A stretch of DNA of 64,000 nt, from NCBI RefSeq assembly GCF_003591005.1, contig NZ_QYYD01000007.1, forward strand, positions 62,001 to 126,000. Reading direction: 5' to 3'. Positions 40,267 to 48,926 of this stretch are shown one piece after another; the first letter of the stretch is position 1, and the number at the start of each line of letters is the position of its first letter. Source of the stretch: Rhodopseudomonas palustris (GTDB lineage: Bacteria > Pseudomonadota > Alphaproteobacteria > Rhizobiales > Xanthobacteraceae). Below the pieces are notes generated by a model. It had not been told where the DNA came from, searched no databases, and saw nothing but the letters and a program-made list of their open reading frames with translations. A program made the translations under genes and the position numbers.

Positions 40267-40440
40267 GTGAGGCGCAGACCAATAGCCGCGAAACGGCGCG
40301 GCTGCAAGATCGCGGGCGGGCAATTTCTGTAGCTATGCCCTTGCTGGTCGCAGGAGCGGCGTCGTGGGGCTGAACGGTGACTCTGGACGGCCGGGTCACG
40401 CGCGAGGACCACGTCGATCGTTTGGTTTGCCCAGACTCCG

Positions 40441-40530
40441 GTCATGGCCGGGCTTGTCCCGGCCATCCACGCCTTTTTAGGCGTTTGCGTCAGCAAGGCG
40501 TGGATGCCCGGCACAAGGCCGGGCATGACG
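40441..40530. repeat. Palindromic intergenic repeat, family A copy 2
   Basis: Nearly identical to the copy at 4277, with the same GTCATGGCCGGGCTTGTCCC start and GGCCGGGCATGAC end. It lies between tRNA-Glu and the DUF6476 gene; the rest of that 400-base gap shows no gene. Confidence 0.9.
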
Positions 40531-40664
40531 CGTGGAGACGTAAACTGCCGAACTTCGATGCGCTCATTTCCGGCAAGTTTTCGGATCGGCAGGCGAGGGT
40601 CATGCGCCCGCGATGCTCGCCGAACCGAGAGGCCCTCAGGGCGATCCCGTGCTTGCAGCCCGCC

Positions 40665-41000
40665 CTACGGCTCGTTCGCGAACGTCAGCCGGCCGGCCGG
40701 CTTCATCGTCCTGGCATCAAAGCTGCGGAGTTCGGTGGCGCCGGCGATGTCCAGCGTGACCACGACGTGGTCGCCGGCGACGGCGGTGGCGACCACCCGG
40801 GCGCCCTTGGGGATGCGCAGGGTCTGTTCGGCGACCACCGGGGCGCTTCCCTCCGAGCGGAAAAGCTTATAGCCGATGGCGATCAAGACCGCCGCGAGCG
40901 CCAGCGCCGTGGTCAGGCCCGCGATCATCATCATCCGCCGCACCCGCGCAAACAGCGCGGCCTGTTCGGGGGTCGGTTCGGGCAGGGCGGTTTCGGTCAT
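40665..41000 (-). CDS. DUF6476-type single-pass membrane protein
   Basis: 111 residues: a short cytoplasmic N-terminus (TPEQAALFARVRRMMMIAGL), one membrane helix (TTALALAAVLIAIGYKLF) and a small soluble domain (QTLRIPKGARVVATAVAGDH, VVVTLDIAGATELRSFDART). This matches the short proteins found divergent from rluD in many Rhizobiales. No function is known. The gap to the divergent pseudouridine synthase gene is only 30 bases, so the promoters must overlap. Confidence 0.8.
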   Translation of the reverse strand: MTETALPEPTPEQAALFARVRRMMMIAGLTTALALAAVLIAIGYKLFRSEGSAPVVAEQTLRIPKGARVVATAVAGDHVVVTLDIAGATELRSFDARTMKPAGRLTFANEP

Positions 41001-41030
41001 GCAACACTCGGTTTTTCGGAAGGCTCAAAC

Positions 41031-42035
41031 GTGAACGATTCGTCGGGACATCTGCTGGAAGTGGTCGTGGCCGGCGACGAAGGCTCGCCGCGGCTCGACC
41101 GCGTGCTGGCGGCGCGCTGCCCCGAATTATCGCGCTCGCGGCTCAAGGTCCTGATCCTGGACGGCCGCGTCGCGGTCGCCGGCAACGCCGTCCGCGACCC
41201 CGCTTATCATGCGAGCCCGGGCGAGACGATCACAATCGACGTGCCGCCGCCGGTGGCGCCGGAGCCGCAGGGCGAAGCGATCGCGCTCGACATCGTCTAT
41301 GAGGACGACGACCTGATCGTCATCAACAAGCCGCGCGGCCTGGTGGTGCACCCGGCGGCCGGCCACGAGACCGGAACCCTGGTCAACGCCCTGATCGCGC
41401 ATTGCGGCGCGTCGCTGTCCGGAATCGGCGGGGTGCGCCGGCCCGGCATCGTGCATCGGCTCGACAAGGACACCACCGGGCTGATGGTGGTCGCCAAGAA
41501 CGACAAGGCGCACCAGTCGCTCAGCGCCCAATTCGCCGACCATGGCCGCACCGGGGAACTGCGCCGCGGCTATTTTGCCTTCGTCTGGGGCGTGCCGAGC
41601 CGCGCCCGCGGCACCATCGAGGCGCCGATCGACCGCCACCCTTACGCCCGCGAGAAAATGGCGGTGCGCGACGGCGGCCGTGAGGCAATCACCCATTGGG
41701 ACGTGCTGGAAACCTATACGGGCCGCAGCGGCGGCGAGGTGGTATCGCTGATCGCCTGCCAGCTCGAAACCGGCCGCACCCACCAGATCCGCGTGCATCT
41801 GGCCCATCTGGGCCACCCGCTGCTCGGCGATGAGACGTATGGGCCGCACTTCAAGACCAAGGCCAGCCAGCTCACGCCGGAAGCCCGTGCCGTATTGGCC
41901 GAACTTGGCCGGCAGGCGCTGCATGCCTATCTCTTGGTGCTGGAGCACCCTTCCACCGGCGCCGTGATGGAGTGGCAATCTAACCTGCCGCCCGACCTGA
42001 GCCGCCTGAAGGCCGCGCTCACGGTGACGGAATGA
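41031..42035 (+). CDS. rluD: RluA/RluD family 23S rRNA pseudouridine synthase
   Basis: 334 residues. An S4-like RNA-binding start (RLDRVLAARCPELSRSRLKV) leads to the catalytic domain with RPGIVHRLDKDTTGLMVVAK, where the aspartate of HRLDKDT is the catalytic residue, then LETGRTHQIRVHLAHLGHPL and LGDETYG. RluD modifies helix 69 of 23S rRNA; the related RluC cannot be fully excluded. GTG 41031 has GGAAGG nearby. It sits just upstream of rpoH on the same strand. Confidence 0.9.
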   Translation: MNDSSGHLLEVVVAGDEGSPRLDRVLAARCPELSRSRLKVLILDGRVAVAGNAVRDPAYHASPGETITIDVPPPVAPEPQGEAIALDIVYEDDDLIVINKPRGLVVHPAAGHETGTLVNALIAHCGASLSGIGGVRRPGIVHRLDKDTTGLMVVAKNDKAHQSLSAQFADHGRTGELRRGYFAFVWGVPSRARGTIEAPIDRHPYAREKMAVRDGGREAITHWDVLETYTGRSGGEVVSLIACQLETGRTHQIRVHLAHLGHPLLGDETYGPHFKTKASQLTPEARAVLAELGRQALHAYLLVLEHPSTGAVMEWQSNLPPDLSRLKAALTVTE

Positions 42036-42254
42036 CGCAGTCGGGTGAGAAAACGGTAAGCATTTCAGCGCGTTGTTTATACGTCACAGTCAAGTAACAA
42101 GACCGTAACTAAACTTGCACGACTAACCTCGTGTATATTGCAGGTGCGTTGGGATGGCTCAACGCGGAACATCGCAGGCCGGCCGGCTTTAGGAGAGCGA
42201 CCCGTCTGCCAAGCCGCCCGCGGATCGGGGGCTTGAAACCACTGGAGGGCGCTG

Positions 42255-43154
42255 ATGGCCCGTGCAGCTACGTTACCCGTTCTCAACGGTGAATCCGGCC
42301 TCGCTCGGTATCTGGCGGAAATCCGCAAGTTCCCGATGCTCGAGCCCGAGCAGGAATACATGTTCGCCAAGCGCTGGCGCGAACACGATGATCGCGACGC
42401 CGCGCATCAGCTCGTGACCAGCCACCTTCGACTCGTGGCGAAGATCGCCATGGGCTATCGCGGCTACGGCCTGCCGATTTCCGAAGTCGTTTCGGAAGGC
42501 AATGTCGGCCTGATGCAGGCGGTGAAGCGGTTCGAGCCCGATAAAGGCTTCCGCCTCGCCACCTACGCGATGTGGTGGATCAAGGCGTCGATTCAAGAGT
42601 ACATTCTGCGTTCTTGGTCGCTCGTGAAGATGGGCACCACCGCGAACCAGAAGAAGCTGTTCTTCAATCTGCGCAAGGCGAAGAGCAAGATCTCGGCGCT
42701 CGACGAGGGTGATCTGCATCCCGATCAGGTCAAGCTAATCGCCACCCGCCTCGGCGTCGGCGAGCAGGACGTGATCGACATGAACCGCCGCCTCGGCGGC
42801 GACGCGTCGCTCAACGCGCCGATTCGCGACGACGGCGAGCCCGGCGAATGGCAGGACTGGCTGGTCGATCAGTCGCCCAATCAGGAAGCCGTGATGGCCG
42901 AGCACGAAGAGCTCGATCATCGCCGCCGTGCCCTGACCGGCGCGATCGGCGTGCTCAACCCGCGCGAACGGCGGATCTTCGAGGCGCGCCGCCTCGCCGA
43001 CGAGCCGATGACCCTGGAAGACCTTGCCGCCGAGTTCGGCGTGTCGCGCGAGCGCGTCCGCCAGATCGAGGTGCGGGCGTTCGAGAAGGTGCAGAGCGCC
43101 GTCAAGGGCACCATCGCCCGCCAGGAGCAGGCCGCGCTAGAAGCCGCGCACTAA
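42255..43154 (+). CDS. rpoH: RNA polymerase heat-shock sigma factor RpoH (sigma-32)
   Basis: 299 residues. LARYLAEIRKFPMLEPEQEY is region 1.2; YRGYGLPISEVVSEGNVGLM and DKGFRLATYAMWWIKASIQE are region 2. QKKLFFNLRKAKSKI contains the RpoH box, which separates it from RpoD and others. Region 4 ends with LAAEFGVSRERVRQIEVRAF. The leader of 219 bases has TTGCAC and TATATT elements near 42115-42139, but their spacing is too short for a confident promoter call. CTGGAGGG precedes the ATG. A strong terminator follows. It directs heat-shock chaperone and protease genes. Confidence 0.97.
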   Translation: MARAATLPVLNGESGLARYLAEIRKFPMLEPEQEYMFAKRWREHDDRDAAHQLVTSHLRLVAKIAMGYRGYGLPISEVVSEGNVGLMQAVKRFEPDKGFRLATYAMWWIKASIQEYILRSWSLVKMGTTANQKKLFFNLRKAKSKISALDEGDLHPDQVKLIATRLGVGEQDVIDMNRRLGGDASLNAPIRDDGEPGEWQDWLVDQSPNQEAVMAEHEELDHRRRALTGAIGVLNPRERRIFEARRLADEPMTLEDLAAEFGVSRERVRQIEVRAFEKVQSAVKGTIARQEQAALEAAH

Positions 43155-43182
43155 TCACTTCCGGCGCCGACCAACGACGACG

Positions 43183-43209
43183 AACCCCGCCCTCGCCGGC
43201 GGGGTTTTT
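43183..43209 (+). terminator. Intrinsic terminator of rpoH
   Basis: AACCCCGCC-CTCGCC-GGCGGGGTT followed by TTT. The 9-pair GC stem with a T run lies 29 bases after the rpoH stop. Confidence 0.93.
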
Positions 43210-43244
43210 GTTTGTGCCGAGTGATGGGCAATGCCCATCCACTC

Positions 43245-43332
43245 GTCATGCCCGCGCTTGTCGCGGGCATCCACGCCTTCAGGCCTTGCAACGGTCAAGG
43301 CGTGGATAGCCGGAACGAGTCCGGCCATGACG
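43245..43332. repeat. Palindromic intergenic repeat, family A copy 3
   Basis: GTCATGCCCGCGCTTGTCGC at the left and CGAGTCCGGCCATGACG at the right, with the CCACGCCTT/AAGGCGTGG inner arms. It lies directly behind the rpoH terminator. Confidence 0.88.
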
Positions 43333-43357
43333 AGGCAAGCATTCGCCCGGTCGCGGC

Positions 43358-43720
43358 TCAGGCGCGCTTGGCGGTGCCGGTGACGAGGCCGGTCTGGCCG
43401 GTGACCGGATCGGTGACGGCGGTGCGGATCGAGGCGGTGTCGTTCTTGCCGAGTGCGAACTTGGTATCGCCGACCCGGAAGGCGCCATCCTTGATCAGCA
43501 CGCTCTGATACTTCACCGTGCCTTCGCTCTGATACTTCACCTGGGCGCGAAAGCCCTGCACGTCGCTGACGGTGATCGAGAACTTCTTGGTGTTCGAATA
43601 CGTGCCGCTCCACGTGCCCTGATAGGCCTTGGCATCGACATTGACGTATTTGGTCTTCGACGGCGTCTGCAGCGCCGCGGACGTATACCCCGACGCCAGG
43701 ACGCTCATGATGTCGGCCAT
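43358..43720 (-). CDS. Small conserved-looking protein of unknown function behind a CtrA-type site
   Basis: 120 residues, no signal peptide or membrane segment, one domain of predicted beta strands: KAYQGTWSGTYSNTKKFSIT, VSDVQGFRAQVKYQSEGTVK and LIKDGAFRVGDTKFALGKND. I do not recognise the family. ATG 43720 begins MADIMSVLASGYTSAALQTP. A perfect TTAA-N7-TTAAC site lies 49 bases upstream in the right orientation, so it may be under the cell-cycle/motility regulator CtrA. It is 60 bases downstream of the methyltransferase gene on the same strand. Confidence 0.7.
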   Translation of the reverse strand: MADIMSVLASGYTSAALQTPSKTKYVNVDAKAYQGTWSGTYSNTKKFSITVSDVQGFRAQVKYQSEGTVKYQSVLIKDGAFRVGDTKFALGKNDTASIRTAVTDPVTGQTGLVTGTAKRA

Positions 43721-43768
43721 CGCGCGGCTCCCATGGCGAATCTCGCCCGGCACTCCACACCCCGACGG

Positions 43769-43784
43769 GTTAACAGCGTATTAA
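43769..43784 (-). promoter_or_regulatory. CtrA-type binding site
   Basis: On the minus strand TTAA-TACGCTG-TTAAC, an exact match to the CtrA consensus TTAA-N7-TTAAC. It overlaps the stop codon of the AraC-MGMT gene and sits 49 bases before the start of the small gene at 43720. Confidence 0.55.
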
Positions 43785-44698
43785 GCGATGCTGCCGGCCG
43801 GCTCGCCCGCGCCGAGCCGTCCCGCCTCCCATCCGATCATCGCCTGCTTGCGCGTCAGGCCCCAGTGATAGCCGGTGAGGGCGCCGCTTTTGCCAAGCGC
43901 GCGGTGGCACGGCACCACGAAGGAGATCGGATTCTTGCCGATCGCGGCGCCGACCGCGCGCGAGGCCTTCGGAGACGCGATGCGATCGGCGATGTCCGAA
44001 TAGCACAACGCCTTGCCCATCGGGATCTTCAGCAACGTCTGCCACACCCGCACTTCGAAATCGGTGCCGATCAGCACGACGCGCAGCGGCTGCTCGGCGC
44101 GCCATTGCGCCGGGTCGAACACCCGCTCGGCGAACGGCGCGGTGAATTCCTGGTCTGGAAGGCAAGTCGCGCGCGGCCAGCGCTGCTGCAGATCGACGAA
44201 CGCTGCCTGCTCGCCGCCCGGATCGGCAAACGCCAGCCCGGCGAGGCCGCGGTCCGATGCGATCACCACCCCGGTGCCGAACGGCGACGGATGGAAGCCG
44301 TAGCGCAGCGTCAGCCCGGCGCCGCCGCTCTTCCATTCGCCCGGCGACATCGCCTCATGGGTGACGAACAGATCGTGCAGCCGGCCGGGACCTGACAGTC
44401 CCGATTCCAGTGCGGCATCGAGCACGCTGGCGGAATCGCGCAGCAGCGACTTGGCGTGGTCGAGCGTCAGCGCTTGCATAAAAGCCTTCGGCGTCAGCCC
44501 GGCCCAGCGGCGGAACAGATGGTGCAGTTCGTCGGGCGTCAAGCCGGCGGCGTCGGCAATCGCCTCGACGGTCGGCTGCGCCTTCCACTTCTGCGAGATG
44601 AACGCAATGGCGCGGCGGACGCAGTCGTAATCGGCGAGCGCGGCGTCGCGCGGGCCGGGCTTGGCGAGGATGTGGTCGGAGACGGCGAGGTTCATCAT
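43781..44698 (-). CDS. AraC-domain/O6-methylguanine-DNA methyltransferase fusion (Ada-like without metal domain)
   Basis: About 305 residues. An AraC-type helix-turn-helix region (RRAIAFISQKWKAQPTVEAI, DELHHLFRRWAGLTPKAFMQ) is fused to a suicide methyltransferase domain: VRVWQTLLKIPMGKALCYSD, GAAIGKNPISFVVPCHRALG with active cysteine in PCHR, and GALTGYHWGLTRKQAMI. The zinc-cysteine domain of full Ada is absent, so it can repair O6-methylguanine and perhaps regulate, but not sense phosphotriesters that way. ATG 44698 is my choice; an earlier ATG at 44734 is in frame and neither has a clear ribosome site. Confidence 0.9.
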   Translation of the reverse strand: MMNLAVSDHILAKPGPRDAALADYDCVRRAIAFISQKWKAQPTVEAIADAAGLTPDELHHLFRRWAGLTPKAFMQALTLDHAKSLLRDSASVLDAALESGLSGPGRLHDLFVTHEAMSPGEWKSGGAGLTLRYGFHPSPFGTGVVIASDRGLAGLAFADPGGEQAAFVDLQQRWPRATCLPDQEFTAPFAERVFDPAQWRAEQPLRVVLIGTDFEVRVWQTLLKIPMGKALCYSDIADRIASPKASRAVGAAIGKNPISFVVPCHRALGKSGALTGYHWGLTRKQAMIGWEAGRLGAGEPAGSIA

Positions 44699-44747
44699 GC
44701 GGCCGATGATAGCCGGCGCCGCGGTCGTCGCCACCCGCTTTCAGGCT

Positions 44748-45260
44748 TCAATTGTACACCGGACCGCGCCGTGCGGCCTCGAGCGCGGCGCTCAAGGCCT
44801 TGGCAAAATTCGCCTTCTCGTCGGCGCCAAGGAAGCTGGCGATGCTGACGCGGCGGCCCGACGAAACCAAGTACAGCCGCTCGATGCCGAATTCGGCATG
44901 CACGATCTTCTCCAGCCGGACCCAGAGCGGGTTCAGCACCCACTCCACCACGTGACCGCGATGGGACGTGCGGCGGATGCGTAACTCGTTGGGCGTGATC
45001 AGGATTTCCTCACTGGCGCGGCCGCGGGCGAAGGCCACGCGGAACGCGATGTAGATCCCCAGCAAGTCGAGGCCGAAGAAGCCGAACACCGGCCAGGCGC
45101 CCATTATCCAGAAACCGATGCCGGCCGCGAAGCTGATCGTGCCGAAAAAACCCATCAGCACCAGGAAAGCCTTGTGACTCAAGGCGCGATGCGGCTTGAG
45201 CAATGCCGAAAACAGTTTCGGTTGCGCCCGATCGGGATCAAGATCGCTGTCTGTCGTCAT
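44748..45260 (-). CDS. DUF2244 membrane protein
   Basis: 170 residues with two adjacent membrane helices (KAFLVLMGFFGTISFAAGIG, GFFGLDLLGIYIAFRVAF) and a C-terminal cytoplasmic domain (EILITPNELRIRRTSHRGHV, VEWVLNPLWVRLEK, LGADEKANFAKALSAALE). This is the whole DUF2244 pattern, a Rhizobiales-rich family of unknown function whose C-terminal part resembles photoreceptor- or PH-like beta domains. It is divergent from nth with a 22-base gap, a pairing frequent in this group. Confidence 0.9.
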   Translation of the reverse strand: MTTDSDLDPDRAQPKLFSALLKPHRALSHKAFLVLMGFFGTISFAAGIGFWIMGAWPVFGFFGLDLLGIYIAFRVAFARGRASEEILITPNELRIRRTSHRGHVVEWVLNPLWVRLEKIVHAEFGIERLYLVSSGRRVSIASFLGADEKANFAKALSAALEAARRGPVYN

Positions 45261-45282
45261 TGCGGAATATTATACCTCGTCC

Positions 45283-46059
45283 ATGCCGAAATCCACGCGC
45301 AGCACCGCCCTTCCCATCGCCCCGAAATCCGCCAAAACGGCCGCTGTCACGAAGCGGAAACCGCCGGGCAAACCTGTGGCAAAGCCGGGGCCGGCCCAGA
45401 AGCGCCCGAAAGCCCCGCGCCGCTGGACCGCCGCCGAGGTCCGCGAGGCCTTCACCCGGTTCGCCAAGGCCAACCCTGAGCCGAAGGGCGAACTCGAGCA
45501 CGTCAATCCGTTCACGCTCCTCGTCGCCGTGGTGCTGTCGGCGCAGGCGACCGACGCCGGCGTCAACAAGGCAACGCGCAGCCTGTTCGCGATCGCCGAC
45601 ACGCCGGCCAAGATGCTGGCGCTCGGGGAGGAGCGGGTGCGGGAGGCGATCAAGACCATCGGCTTGTTTCGCACCAAGGCGAAGAACGTGATTGCGCTGT
45701 CGCAAAAACTGATCTCCGACTTTGGTGGGCAAGTACCAAGTACGCGCGAAGAGCTGGAGACGCTGCCGGGCGCCGGCCGCAAGACCGCGAATGTGGTGCT
45801 CAACATGGCGTTCGGCCAGCCGACCATGGCGGTGGACACCCATGTGTTCCGCGTCGGCAATCGCACCGGGCTGGCGCCGGGCGACACGCCGCTGGCGGTG
45901 GAACTTGCGCTCGAGAAGGTGATCCCGCCCGAGTTCATGCAGCACGCCCACCACTGGCTGATCCTGCACGGCCGCTACACCTGCCTCGCCCGCAAGCCGC
46001 GCTGCGAAGTTTGCCTGATCAACGACCTGTGCCGCTGGCCGGAGAAGACGGTGAGTTAG
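45283..46059 (+). CDS. nth: Endonuclease III
   Basis: 258 residues. A basic N-terminal tail rich in Lys/Pro/Ala (about 45 residues) precedes the DNA glycosylase/AP-lyase fold. The helix-hairpin-helix ELETLPGAGRKTANVVLNMA contains the catalytic lysine, and TMAVDTHVFRVGNR the catalytic aspartate. CLARKPRCEVCLINDLC gives the four-cysteine [4Fe-4S] loop (C-x7-C-x2-C-x5-C). It removes oxidised pyrimidines in base excision repair. ATG 45283 is an alternative to an upstream frame that overlaps DUF2244. The N-terminal extension is longer than in E. coli Nth. Confidence 0.94.
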   Translation: MPKSTRSTALPIAPKSAKTAAVTKRKPPGKPVAKPGPAQKRPKAPRRWTAAEVREAFTRFAKANPEPKGELEHVNPFTLLVAVVLSAQATDAGVNKATRSLFAIADTPAKMLALGEERVREAIKTIGLFRTKAKNVIALSQKLISDFGGQVPSTREELETLPGAGRKTANVVLNMAFGQPTMAVDTHVFRVGNRTGLAPGDTPLAVELALEKVIPPEFMQHAHHWLILHGRYTCLARKPRCEVCLINDLCRWPEKTVS

Positions 46060-46073
46060 TTCGAAGGCCTCTC

Positions 46074-46145
46074 GTCATTGCGAGCGAAGCTAAGCAATCC
46101 AGCGCCGTGCACTGGGCTGGATTGCTTCGCTTCGCTCGCAATGAC
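46074..46145. repeat. Palindromic intergenic repeat, family B copy 1
   Basis: GTCATTGCGAGCGAAG at the left and CTTCGCTCGCAATGAC at the right are exact inverses; AGCAATCCAG and CTGGATTGCT extend the stem. It lies between the convergent nth and S10 peptidase genes. Confidence 0.9.
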
Positions 46146-46168
46146 GGGGAAAGGCTTAGGCCCACTAA

Positions 46169-47704
46169 CTACTTCATCATCGCCCTGACGTCGTCGTGCA
46201 GCGCCTGCCGAGCCGGGTCGTCGGCGTAGAACATGTGACCTCCGGGATAGACCACGAGGCTCACGCGGTTCTGCGCCAGCGTCGGCGGCAGCTGGTCGAG
46301 CACGATCTGGTTGCCGAAATACGGCGCGGCGAGATCGTACAGGCCGCCGGTGACCAGCACGCGCAGCTTGGGATCGACCGCGAGGATCTGACGCAGCTGC
46401 GTGATGGACTCGACCGGATGCCGGCCGCGGCCAAAATCCCACTGCCCGGCGACCGCGCCGTTGAGCAGCTGATACGAGCCGCTCGGCCGCCAGTTCAGCT
46501 TGTTGCGGGTGAGATCGACCGCGGCGCTCGTCAGCGGCGCGATCAGCGCGTCGGCCGAGGGATCGCCGAACTGGCCGTCGCTGGAATCCGGGAACGGATC
46601 GAGCCCCTGCACCGAGCCGTCGAACCGGCCGGTGACCTTGCCGCTGGCGCGGGCGAATTCGCGCTGGAATTCGGAGGTGTCGAATCGTCCCGCCAAGCGC
46701 CGGCTGACCACCGGATCGATCCCGGTCAGCGCGGCGACGCGGTCGGACAGCCGCCTGGTCGCGTCCTGATCGGCCTCGCCCTTGACGAGATCGGCCAAGT
46801 ACTCTCCGCGCGCGTAGCTCTCGACATCGGCCATCGCGGCGCGCGTCACCGGTCCCTTCTGCTGCCGCGCCACCGCCGCCATGCTGGGCAGCCGCGTCAC
46901 ATATTGCAGCAGACTCGACCCTGAGAGTTCGCGGAAGTCCATCACCGGCGACACCAGGATCAGGCCCTTGACGCCGATGCCCTGCTTGGTCTGCAGGTCG
47001 CGCACCACGCGCGGACCGCGGATGCCGCCATAGCTCTCGCCGGCAACGTATTTGGGCGACAGCAGCCGGTCGTGTTGTTCGAGCCAGCGGCGGATCACCA
47101 GCGACAGCGCCGCGATGTCGCCCTCGATTGAGTAGAACCGCTTGCGCACGTCCTCGCCGTCGGCAACGAAGCGGCTATAGCCGGTGCCGACGGGGTCGAT
47201 GAAGACGAGGTCGGTGAAGTCGAGCCAGGTCTCGGCGTTCGGCAGCAGCGCCGGCGTCGCCGAGGCGGATGCGGCCTCGCCCGCCAGCGGCAATCGCCAG
47301 GGCCCGGCGGCGCCGAGTTGCAGCCACGCCGAGGAGGCGCCGGGCCCGCCGTTGAACAGGAACGTCACCGGCCGCGTCCGTGCATCGGCGGAGTCGAGCT
47401 GATACGCCGTATAGGCGATGTCGGCCTGCGGCTCGGTCTTGTCGTTGAACAGCCGGATGGTGCCGGCCGTCGCGGTGAAGGCCAGGCTGCGGCCGGGCAG
47501 CGCCAGCGTATGCTTGGTGATCGAGTCGGGCGGCAGGCGATTGGATTCCGCCTCGGATGCAGCGGCCTTGCCGGACGATGCCCCGCTGGGCTTGCCATGC
47601 CCGGCCGCGGGTGCAGCGTCCTGCGCCTGCAGCGGCGCCAGCGACGTCGTGGCAATCAGCATCCCCAGCAACGCGGCGCGGCAGAATCCGAACGACTTCA
47701 CCAT
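46169..47704 (-). CDS. Secreted S10-family serine carboxypeptidase
   Basis: 511 residues. A signal peptide (MVKSFGFCRAALLGMLIATT, ending LQAQ) is followed by a Pro/Ser-rich linker and the S10 alpha/beta-hydrolase domain. FLFNGGPGASSAWLQLGAAG is the substrate-binding NGGPG block, VFIDPVGTGYSRF follows, the nucleophile is in YVAGESYGGIRGPRV, and the acid and histidine lie in VLVTGGLYDLAAPYFG and YPGGHMFYADD. It should act in the periplasm or outside. Bacterial S10 members are less studied than the yeast and plant carboxypeptidases. AAGGAGACACC precedes the ATG. Confidence 0.92.
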   Translation of the reverse strand: MVKSFGFCRAALLGMLIATTSLAPLQAQDAAPAAGHGKPSGASSGKAAASEAESNRLPPDSITKHTLALPGRSLAFTATAGTIRLFNDKTEPQADIAYTAYQLDSADARTRPVTFLFNGGPGASSAWLQLGAAGPWRLPLAGEAASASATPALLPNAETWLDFTDLVFIDPVGTGYSRFVADGEDVRKRFYSIEGDIAALSLVIRRWLEQHDRLLSPKYVAGESYGGIRGPRVVRDLQTKQGIGVKGLILVSPVMDFRELSGSSLLQYVTRLPSMAAVARQQKGPVTRAAMADVESYARGEYLADLVKGEADQDATRRLSDRVAALTGIDPVVSRRLAGRFDTSEFQREFARASGKVTGRFDGSVQGLDPFPDSSDGQFGDPSADALIAPLTSAAVDLTRNKLNWRPSGSYQLLNGAVAGQWDFGRGRHPVESITQLRQILAVDPKLRVLVTGGLYDLAAPYFGNQIVLDQLPPTLAQNRVSLVVYPGGHMFYADDPARQALHDDVRAMMK

Positions 47705-47818
47705 GGTGTCTCCTTGAGCGGGCCCCCATCAGGCGATGCGACGGGGGCGATCGTTGCCAAGGAGCAATGCCGGCGAACTACGTCGGTTTGGCGACGGGTG
47801 TGCGCCGGCTCGGAGGCC

Positions 47819-47957
47819 GTCATTCGCGGACTTGACCCGCCTGCGCGGCCGTAGCCGCTTCGGCGCGGCGGAGGCCCGCGCATCCATTGCGCGCGCAAGC
47901 GCGCAGCCCGAGTCGTTGCGATGAAGGATGGATTGCCGGGTCAGGCCCGGCAATGAC
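47819..47957. repeat. Palindromic intergenic repeat, long family A variant 1
   Basis: Starts GTCATTCGCGGACTTGACCC, carries the extra block CGCCTGCGCGGCCGTAGCCG, and ends GGTCAGGCCCGGCAATGAC. The same long form occurs at 49503-49643. It separates two minus-strand genes. Confidence 0.85.
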
Positions 47958-47969
47958 AGCTTTGAATCG

Positions 47970-48926
47970 TTACTCCGCCGCGACCACCATTGGTGGCAGC
48001 AGTCCGGCTTCGCGCGCCAGTTCCGTCATCAGGCCGGCGACGTCGTGGGGGCGTTCTTCGTGGGCGAGATGGCCGAGGCCCTGCATCACTTCGACGCGGG
48101 CGCCCGGCACCATCGCGTGCACGCGGGTCGAATCGTGGCTGGCGATGGTCTTGTCGTTGCTGCCGGCGATCAGCAGCAGGCGCGGCGCCAGTTGTGGCAG
48201 CTCGGCCGCGAGTTCGTCGAGCCGCCAGTTCGCCATCATCCGGATCGCCGCCGCGACATGGCCGGGGCTGCCCACGAGGCGGCGATAGTACTCGATGCCG
48301 GCGGGCTCCAGCGTCGAGCCGGTGTCTGCGACCATGCGTTCGACCATGCCGGGGTTGCGGGCGAAGCGCGCCACCAGCCGCGGCACCAGCGCGCTGGTCG
48401 CAAGCATCCGTGCCAGCGGCAGCATGTAGCGGCTGGCAGCGCCGCCGATCGGCAGCAGCGCCGCGTTGAGGCCGATCAGTGCGGCCGGAGCGATGCTGCC
48501 GTCGAGGCACATCCGCGCCGCCACCGCGGCGCCGGCCGAATGCCCCGCCACCATCGCCGGACGATGGCCGAGGCCGCGCAGCAGCGCGGCGAGATCCTGC
48601 GCCATCGCGGCCATCGACATGCGCGACGCATCGGGCGTCGCCGTGAAGCCGTGGCCGGGCAGATCGGGCGCCACGACGGTGAAATGCTCGGCCAGCAGCG
48701 GCGCAAGCATGCGCCAGGAATGCGTCGCCGCGCCGGTGCCGTGGAGCAGCAGCACCACCGGGCCGCGGCCCATCTGCTGCACATGCCAGCGCAGCCCGCC
48801 GGCATGCACGAAGACGCTGGTCTCGCGATGCGGCCAATCGCGGCCGTGTTCGGTCCAGTTAGGTTTGGCAAGCGACGCGGCGAAGGATGGACGTGGAGGT
48901 TGATTGTCGTTGAGGGCGCGCTGCAT
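47970..48926 (-). CDS. Alpha/beta hydrolase of the BchO (magnesium chelatase accessory) type
   Basis: 318 residues. DWPHRETSVFVHAGGLRWHV, VLLLHGTGAATHSWRMLAPL, VVAPDLPGHGFTATPDASRM, MVAGHSAGAAVAARMCLDG (nucleophile serine) and GLGHLAHEERPHDV (histidine) agree block by block with BchO, the hydrolase-like partner encoded beside bchI/bchD in purple bacteria. Its role with Mg-chelatase is not settled. No other photosynthesis gene is in the window, so this is either a displaced bchO or a paralogue. ATG 48926 is preferred to a longer frame. Confidence 0.78.
   Translation of the reverse strand: MQRALNDNQPPRPSFAASLAKPNWTEHGRDWPHRETSVFVHAGGLRWHVQQMGRGPVVLLLHGTGAATHSWRMLAPLLAEHFTVVAPDLPGHGFTATPDASRMSMAAMAQDLAALLRGLGHRPAMVAGHSAGAAVAARMCLDGSIAPAALIGLNAALLPIGGAASRYMLPLARMLATSALVPRLVARFARNPGMVERMVADTGSTLEPAGIEYYRRLVGSPGHVAAAIRMMANWRLDELAAELPQLAPRLLLIAGSNDKTIASHDSTRVHAMVPGARVEVMQGLGHLAHEERPHDVAGLMTELAREAGLLPPMVVAAE

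Noticed and set aside
40192-40530. Integration of a mobile element at tRNA-Glu
   Set aside because: No integrase gene and no duplicated tRNA 3' end were seen on either side; the unusual codon use of the neighbouring EAL gene alone is not enough.
42114-42139. Sigma-70 or sigma-32 promoter for rpoH
   Set aside because: TTGCAC and TATATT are present but only 13 bases apart; not enough for a promoter call.
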